Shown here: positions 60,291 through 64,000 of the stretch, one piece after another
Numbering within the stretch: the first letter of the stretch is position 1
How the letters are laid out: every line of letters begins with the position of its first letter
Assembly (NCBI RefSeq): GCF_018127965.1
Contig: NZ_CP072349.1
Location: 1,554,001-1,618,000, forward strand
From: Prevotella melaninogenica
GTDB lineage: Bacteria; Bacteroidota; Bacteroidia; Bacteroidales; Bacteroidaceae
DNA: 64,000 nt
Direction of reading: 5' to 3'
Position numbers and translations under genes: made by a program
Notes under the pieces: model-generated
What the model saw: the letters and a program-made list of their open reading frames with translations, nothing else
The model's database searches: none
What the model was told of the DNA's origin: nothing

Positions 60291-62342
60291 ATGATAAGAT
60301 TCAAAAACATTAGCAACCCCTATTGGCGGAATATGGTTTCAAGAGTAGCCTTGGTCATCGTTGCCGTCGTATTGATAGTGCTATTTTTACCCCGTACACA
60401 AGGTAAACTTTTCCATTATGACGAAGGAAAACCATGGATGTACGGACAGTTGATTGCTAAGTTCGATTTCCCTATCTTTAAGACTGATGCTGCGTTAAAG
60501 GTTGAGAAAGACTCTATCACAAAGCATTTCCAGCCTTATTACAACATTAACCAAACGGTTGAACAGAAGAAGATTGAACAGTTTAAGCAGGCATACAAGG
60601 ATGGTATACCGGGCTTGTCAAAAGACTATGTCGATGCGATTGCTCACCGACTACACGAAATCTATGAGGCTGGAGTCATTGATCCACAACAGTACTCTAC
60701 ACTTGCCAAAGACAGCAACCATTACATACGTGTCGTAACTGGTAAGCAAGCGGTGAGTGTACCTATTAATAAAACCTACTCTACTCTTGGTGCCTATGAG
60801 CAGCTTTTCATGGACCCTTTGTTAGGTCCGAAGCGTTCCGTACTTCAGCAATGTAATCTTAACGACTACATAGAGGCAAACCTTGTCTATGACAAAGACC
60901 GTAGTGAGACGGAGATGAATGATATGCTAAGTCTTATTCCGCAGGCTTCAGGCATGGTGCTGGAGGGGCAACGCATCATCGATCGTGGTGACATTGTCGA
61001 TGCAAAAACCTATCGTGTGCTTAATTCCTTTGAGCAAGCAATGGAGAAACGCAAGGCTACTGAAGACGAGATAACATCTACCTTCATCGGACAGACCATC
61101 TACGTCCTAATCTTCATTTGCCTTTTCACACTCTACTTGGCACTCTTCAGAAAAGATTATTTTAACAAACCACGCTCCATATCGCTCCTTTATGTGATGA
61201 TAGTCATCTATCCTATCCTCACATCCTTGATGATGGAGCATAACATTCTGAGTGTGTATATCCTTCCATTCAGTATGGCTCCGATATTCTTCCGTGTGTT
61301 CATGGACTCACGAACAGCCTTCATAGGACACATGACAATGGTACTTATCTGTGCGGTGGCTGTCAAATATCAATACGAATTCATTATCGTACAGGTTGTT
61401 GCTGGCCTCGTGGCGATTTGTTCTTTGCGCGAATTATCAAAGAGAAGTCAAATCTTCCTTACCGCACTCCTTGTCACAATTGCCTCTGCAGCAGTGTACT
61501 TATCACTCCAACTCATACAGGCAGACGATTTCTCAAAGCTTGACCGCACCATGTATTACCATTTTGCGGTTAATGGTTTCTTCCTTCTCTTTACCTATCC
61601 ACTGATGTTGGTCATCGAGAAGACTTTCGGCTTCGTGTCTACCGTAACAATGTTTGAGTTGTCAAACACAAACAATGAACTGCTACGCCGACTCAGTGAG
61701 GTTGCTCCTGGTACCTTCCAGCATTCTATCACAGTTGGTAATCTTGCCACAGAAATAGCCAGTAGAATCGGTGCAAAGAGCCAGTTGGTTCGTACTGGTG
61801 CGCTTTATCATGATATTGGTAAGATGCTCAACCCTGCATTCTTTACCGAGAATCAGGCAGGCATCAACCCACATGACAAGCTGAACGACCTTGAGAGTGC
61901 ACGTATCATCATCAGTCATGTGACAGAAGGTCTGAAACTTGCAGAGAAATACAACCTCCCACGCGAGATTAAGGAGTTTATTACCACCCATCATGGTGCT
62001 GGACTTGCTAAGTATTTCTACATACACTACAAGAATGAACATCCTGATGAGGAGGTCAACGAGGAGCTATTCCGTTATCCAGGACCTAATCCTTTCACCC
62101 GTGAACAGGCTATTCTAATGATGAGTGATACCGTTGAGGCTGCTTCACGCTCTCTACAGGAATACACCGAAGAGAGTATCAGTGGATTGGTAAACCGACT
62201 CATTGATGGTCAAGTTGCTGATGGAAACTTCACGGATTGTCCTATCACATTCCGTGACATCACCGCTGCTAAGGCTGTACTTATCGAACGTCTGAAAGCG
62301 ATGTATCATACTCGTATTCAGTATCCACAGTTGAAAGCATAG
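60291..62342 (+). CDS. 7TM-HD phosphodiesterase, PgpH/YqfF type
   Basis: 683 residues. One N-terminal membrane helix (about 17-35), a periplasmic 7TMR-HDED domain (about 40-265), seven membrane segments (about 270-460), then a cytoplasmic HD domain with SITVGNLATEIASRIGAKSQ and the metal-binding LYHDIGKMLNPAFF (His506-Asp507), plus a later THHGAGLAKY. Members of this family hydrolyse cyclic di-AMP in Firmicutes; the same activity is likely here. It is divergent from gltX, with its own terminator. Confidence 0.88.
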   Translation: MIRFKNISNPYWRNMVSRVALVIVAVVLIVLFLPRTQGKLFHYDEGKPWMYGQLIAKFDFPIFKTDAALKVEKDSITKHFQPYYNINQTVEQKKIEQFKQAYKDGIPGLSKDYVDAIAHRLHEIYEAGVIDPQQYSTLAKDSNHYIRVVTGKQAVSVPINKTYSTLGAYEQLFMDPLLGPKRSVLQQCNLNDYIEANLVYDKDRSETEMNDMLSLIPQASGMVLEGQRIIDRGDIVDAKTYRVLNSFEQAMEKRKATEDEITSTFIGQTIYVLIFICLFTLYLALFRKDYFNKPRSISLLYVMIVIYPILTSLMMEHNILSVYILPFSMAPIFFRVFMDSRTAFIGHMTMVLICAVAVKYQYEFIIVQVVAGLVAICSLRELSKRSQIFLTALLVTIASAAVYLSLQLIQADDFSKLDRTMYYHFAVNGFFLLFTYPLMLVIEKTFGFVSTVTMFELSNTNNELLRRLSEVAPGTFQHSITVGNLATEIASRIGAKSQLVRTGALYHDIGKMLNPAFFTENQAGINPHDKLNDLESARIIISHVTEGLKLAEKYNLPREIKEFITTHHGAGLAKYFYIHYKNEHPDEEVNEELFRYPGPNPFTREQAILMMSDTVEAASRSLQEYTEESISGLVNRLIDGQVADGNFTDCPITFRDITAAKAVLIERLKAMYHTRIQYPQLKA

Positions 62343-62415
62343 AAGGTTGAGGACAACCACAAGGCAAACTCCTCTCCCCCTTCCTTCCAAAAGGAAGATA
62401 CATAAACGCCAAGAT

Positions 62416-62452
62416 ACCTCACTAAGTTACAATAATAGTAACATAGTGGGGT
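62416..62452 (+). terminator. terminator of the 7TM-HD gene
   Basis: ACCTCACTAAGTTAC (62416-62430) pairs with GTAACATAGTGGGGT (62438-62452), mostly matched, followed by TTCTTTTT. It lies 74 nt after the stop. Confidence 0.8.
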
Positions 62453-62531
62453 TTCTTTTTAGGGGGACAGCCATTTGAAATGATAAGGTTTACCTCTTAA
62501 ACTTAGAACTTAGACGTAATATCACACGGAG

Positions 62532-62556
62532 GAAAGGAGCTTATTAGCCTCCTTTC
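62532..62556. other. extra hairpin in the 62343-63072 gap
   Basis: GAAAGGAG (62532-62539) pairs with CTCCTTTC (62549-62556) around a 9-nt loop, followed by TTTAATA. It is terminator-like but has no gene directly before it; it may be a second terminator or the end of an unrecognised small RNA. Confidence 0.35.
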
Positions 62557-62689
62557 TTTAATATGGTAGCACTTAAGTTGTTAGAATTTTCTTTACAAAT
62601 AAATCCGCAAAAAGACAGAAAATAAGGCTAAAAACGACCATTAACAACACCTTTGTAAGTTACTCGTTATCAGGTATTTGCAAAACCGC

Positions 62690-62799
62690 ACTTCAAAAGG
62701 TGCTTAATTGGACTTCAAAAGGGCGTTAGTTAGACTCCAAAAGGGCATCTTTTGCAAGTTAATTAGGAGTCTTTTAGAAGCCAAAAGATCATGTATTGG
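62690..62799. repeat. 22-nt-period array of a second sequence family (about 5 units)
   Basis: Units start at 62690, 62712, 62734, 62756 and 62778. Units 1-3 begin ACTTCAAAAGG, ACTTCAAAAGG, ACTCCAAAAGG. Unit 4 begins AAGTTAATTAG, and unit 5 begins AAGCCAAAAGA and ends GTATTGG like unit 1 (TTAATTGG). The array is flanked on the left by TTTGCAAAA (about 62678-62686), whose inverse TTTTGCAA closes unit 3. It lies about 270 nt upstream of the OmpP1-type promoter. Confidence 0.72.
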
Positions 62800-63072
62800 T
62801 TTTAAGGAGCATAAAAATAGTTTACAAACACCAGCGATATAAGAATAAGTTATTTGTAGAAAACAAATAGACATCGTATCAAATCGCATTTTATCATTTA
62901 GCTTATCACCTTTTGCAAGACCATCTAATATGGGATAATAACACCCTGCATACGGATAAGTCTTTCTTCTATTCCCATTCTATTCATATAACGAGATAAC
63001 CTTATGTTAGCCCTTTAGCTACCTAATTAACACTGCACATTTTAACTAAAAATGAGAAAAAACAAACGAAAA
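62800..63072. other. non-coding gap before the OmpP1/FadL promoter
   Basis: About 270 nt of AT-rich DNA with no supported reading frame, terminator or recognised repeat. Confidence 0.4.
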
Positions 63073-63104
63073 TTTGGAAGTTTAGAACAATATTCATAAC
63101 TTTG
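63073..63104 (+). promoter_or_regulatory. promoter of the OmpP1/FadL-type gene
   Basis: -33 TTTG (63073-63076), a 20-nt spacer, -7 TAACTTTG (63097-63104). Full consensus match, with a leader of about 35 nt. Confidence 0.82.
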
Positions 63105-63146
63105 CAACCAAAATTTATAAGTTTTATATACACTTACGAAACAACA

Positions 63147-64000
63147 ATGAAGTATCAGAAGACTGTCCTTGCAGCTGCATTGCTCGCAATGGCAACAACA
63201 ACACAAGCCGGAGGATTGCTTACAAATACCAATCAGAGCATCGCATTTAACCGTAACTTTGCACGTGTAGGTGCTATTGGTATTGACGGTGTTTACTTTA
63301 ACCCTGCTGGTGTAGCTTTCCTTGACCAAGGTTTTCATCTCTCTCTTAACTTCCAGAACGTATATCAGACACGTGAGATAACATCTACTTTCAGTGTGCC
63401 TGCATTCGCTAATACTCCTTACGAGTATCCTTTCAAGCTGAATGGTGGCAATACTACTGATGGCAGTAAGTTCTATCAAGGTAAGGCTTCTGTGCCTATC
63501 CTCCCATCTTTCCAGGTGGCATATAATAAAGACAAATGGAGTTTCCAAGCTGGATTTGGTTTGACTGGTGGCGGCGGTAAGGCTACTTTCAATGACGGCT
63601 TACCAAGCTTTGAGCGCTCAGTATCGCTCCTTCCAGCACTCATCAACCAGCAGTTGCCTACCTTTGCGGCACTTCTCGGACAGAATGAGACACCTGCTAC
63701 CACTTACAGCCTACAAAGCTATATGAGCGGTCAGCAGTATAACTTCGGACTACAGCTCGGTGTTGCTTATAAGATTAACGAGAATCTCTCTGTATTTGGT
63801 GGTGCTCGTTTCAATTATATCTACAACAAATACCAAGGTAATATAACCAACATTTCAGCAAATGTGGGTGGAAACAACCAGAATCTCTACGATTATTTCC
63901 AATCAAAGGTTAACGCTTTGAACGAAAAGGCAAGTGCATTGCAGGCACAGGCTGTTGGTGCACAGACCCAAGCAGATGCGCTTCGTGCACAAGCAAATAA
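63147..64000 (+). CDS. outer-membrane OmpP1/FadL/TodX-type transport protein (partial)
   Basis: Open from ATG 63147 to the window edge (284 codons), missing the C-terminus. Signal peptide MKYQKTVLAAALLAMATTTQ then A-GG. The next part, LTNTNQSIAFNRNFARVGAI and DGVYFNPAGVAFL, is the FadL-type N-terminal hatch with its N-P-A motif. The last visible residues are an Ala/Gln-rich helical stretch (KASALQAQAVGAQTQADALR), suggesting a coiled insertion between strands. Such proteins let hydrophobic molecules across the outer membrane. It is missed by a simple closed-ORF search because no stop is in the window. Confidence 0.85.
   Translation, partial: MKYQKTVLAAALLAMATTTQAGGLLTNTNQSIAFNRNFARVGAIGIDGVYFNPAGVAFLDQGFHLSLNFQNVYQTREITSTFSVPAFANTPYEYPFKLNGGNTTDGSKFYQGKASVPILPSFQVAYNKDKWSFQAGFGLTGGGGKATFNDGLPSFERSVSLLPALINQQLPTFAALLGQNETPATTYSLQSYMSGQQYNFGLQLGVAYKINENLSVFGGARFNYIYNKYQGNITNISANVGGNNQNLYDYFQSKVNALNEKASALQAQAVGAQTQADALRAQAN

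Noticed and set aside
62690..62799. Possible CRISPR array
   Set aside because: Units are adjacent with no unique spacers of constant length, and no cas genes are present.
63042..63548. 168-codon minus-strand frame
   Set aside because: It is antisense to the OmpP1/FadL gene, which has a promoter, signal peptide and family motifs.

Overview
The window looks like a chromosome segment of a Bacteroidetes bacterium, most likely Prevotella (oral P. melaninogenica-like group; species not resolved). The support is the protein sequences, the promoters (TTTG/TTG, a spacer of about 20 nt, then TAnnTTTG), two SusC/SusD pairs, the rpsU-xerC-hpf-tRNA-tuf-secE-nusG-rplKAJL-rpoBC gene order and a DUF3467 gene.

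Layout. (1) 1-8832, minus strand: the str/S10 ribosomal cluster from rpsL through rpsG, fusA, rpsJ, rplC/D/W/B, rpsS, rplV, rpsC, rplP, rpmC and rpsQ to a partial rplN. fusA carries a one-base frameshift in a homopolymer. (2) 9399-13901, plus strand: a 22-nt palindromic repeat array, a promoter and a SusC/SusD-like operon. (3) 14151-17545: an IS1182-type transposase remnant, a TauE/SafE permease remnant, an intact LTA-synthase-like sulfatase-fold membrane protein and a broken EamA transporter. (4) 17639-25630, minus strand: a DUF3467 gene and then a type VI secretion (T6SS) effector island. In transcription order the island is hcp (TssD), vgrG (TssI), an unknown 260-aa protein, an effector fusing a PAAR-like tip to a class 3 lipase, and three tandem ankyrin lipoprotein genes (one frameshifted) plus the 5' stub of a fourth. 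(5) 25884-40519, minus strand: rpoC, rpoB, rplL, rplJ, rplA, rplK, nusG, secE, tRNA-Trp, tuf, four more tRNAs, hpf, xerC and rpsU. (6) 40765-43845: an M24 aminopeptidase and, divergently, malate dehydrogenase. (7) 44061-52997, minus strand: a XusA/XusB-like TonB receptor plus DUF4374 lipoprotein operon, and a full SusC/SusD operon. (8) 53450-55558: an IS1634-like element. (9) 55748-60148, minus strand: gltX, waaA, a zinc-ribbon membrane protein and trpS. Divergent from gltX is a PgpH-type 7TM-HD phosphodiesterase. (10) 63147-end: the start of an OmpP1/FadL outer-membrane transporter.

Two things deserve most attention. First, the T6SS island sits between rpoC and the DUF3467 gene that I expect to follow rpoC. 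It pairs a PAAR-tipped lipase with an amplified, mosaic family of ankyrin lipoproteins that are the obvious candidate immunity proteins. No structural T6SS genes are in the window. Second, arrays of 13-nt palindromes spaced at exactly 22 nt (two helical turns) lie upstream of all three TonB-receptor operons, if the IS1634-like element is mentally removed from the third. Two of those operons also share a promoter-proximal motif. A further 22-nt-period array of different sequence lies upstream of the OmpP1/FadL gene.
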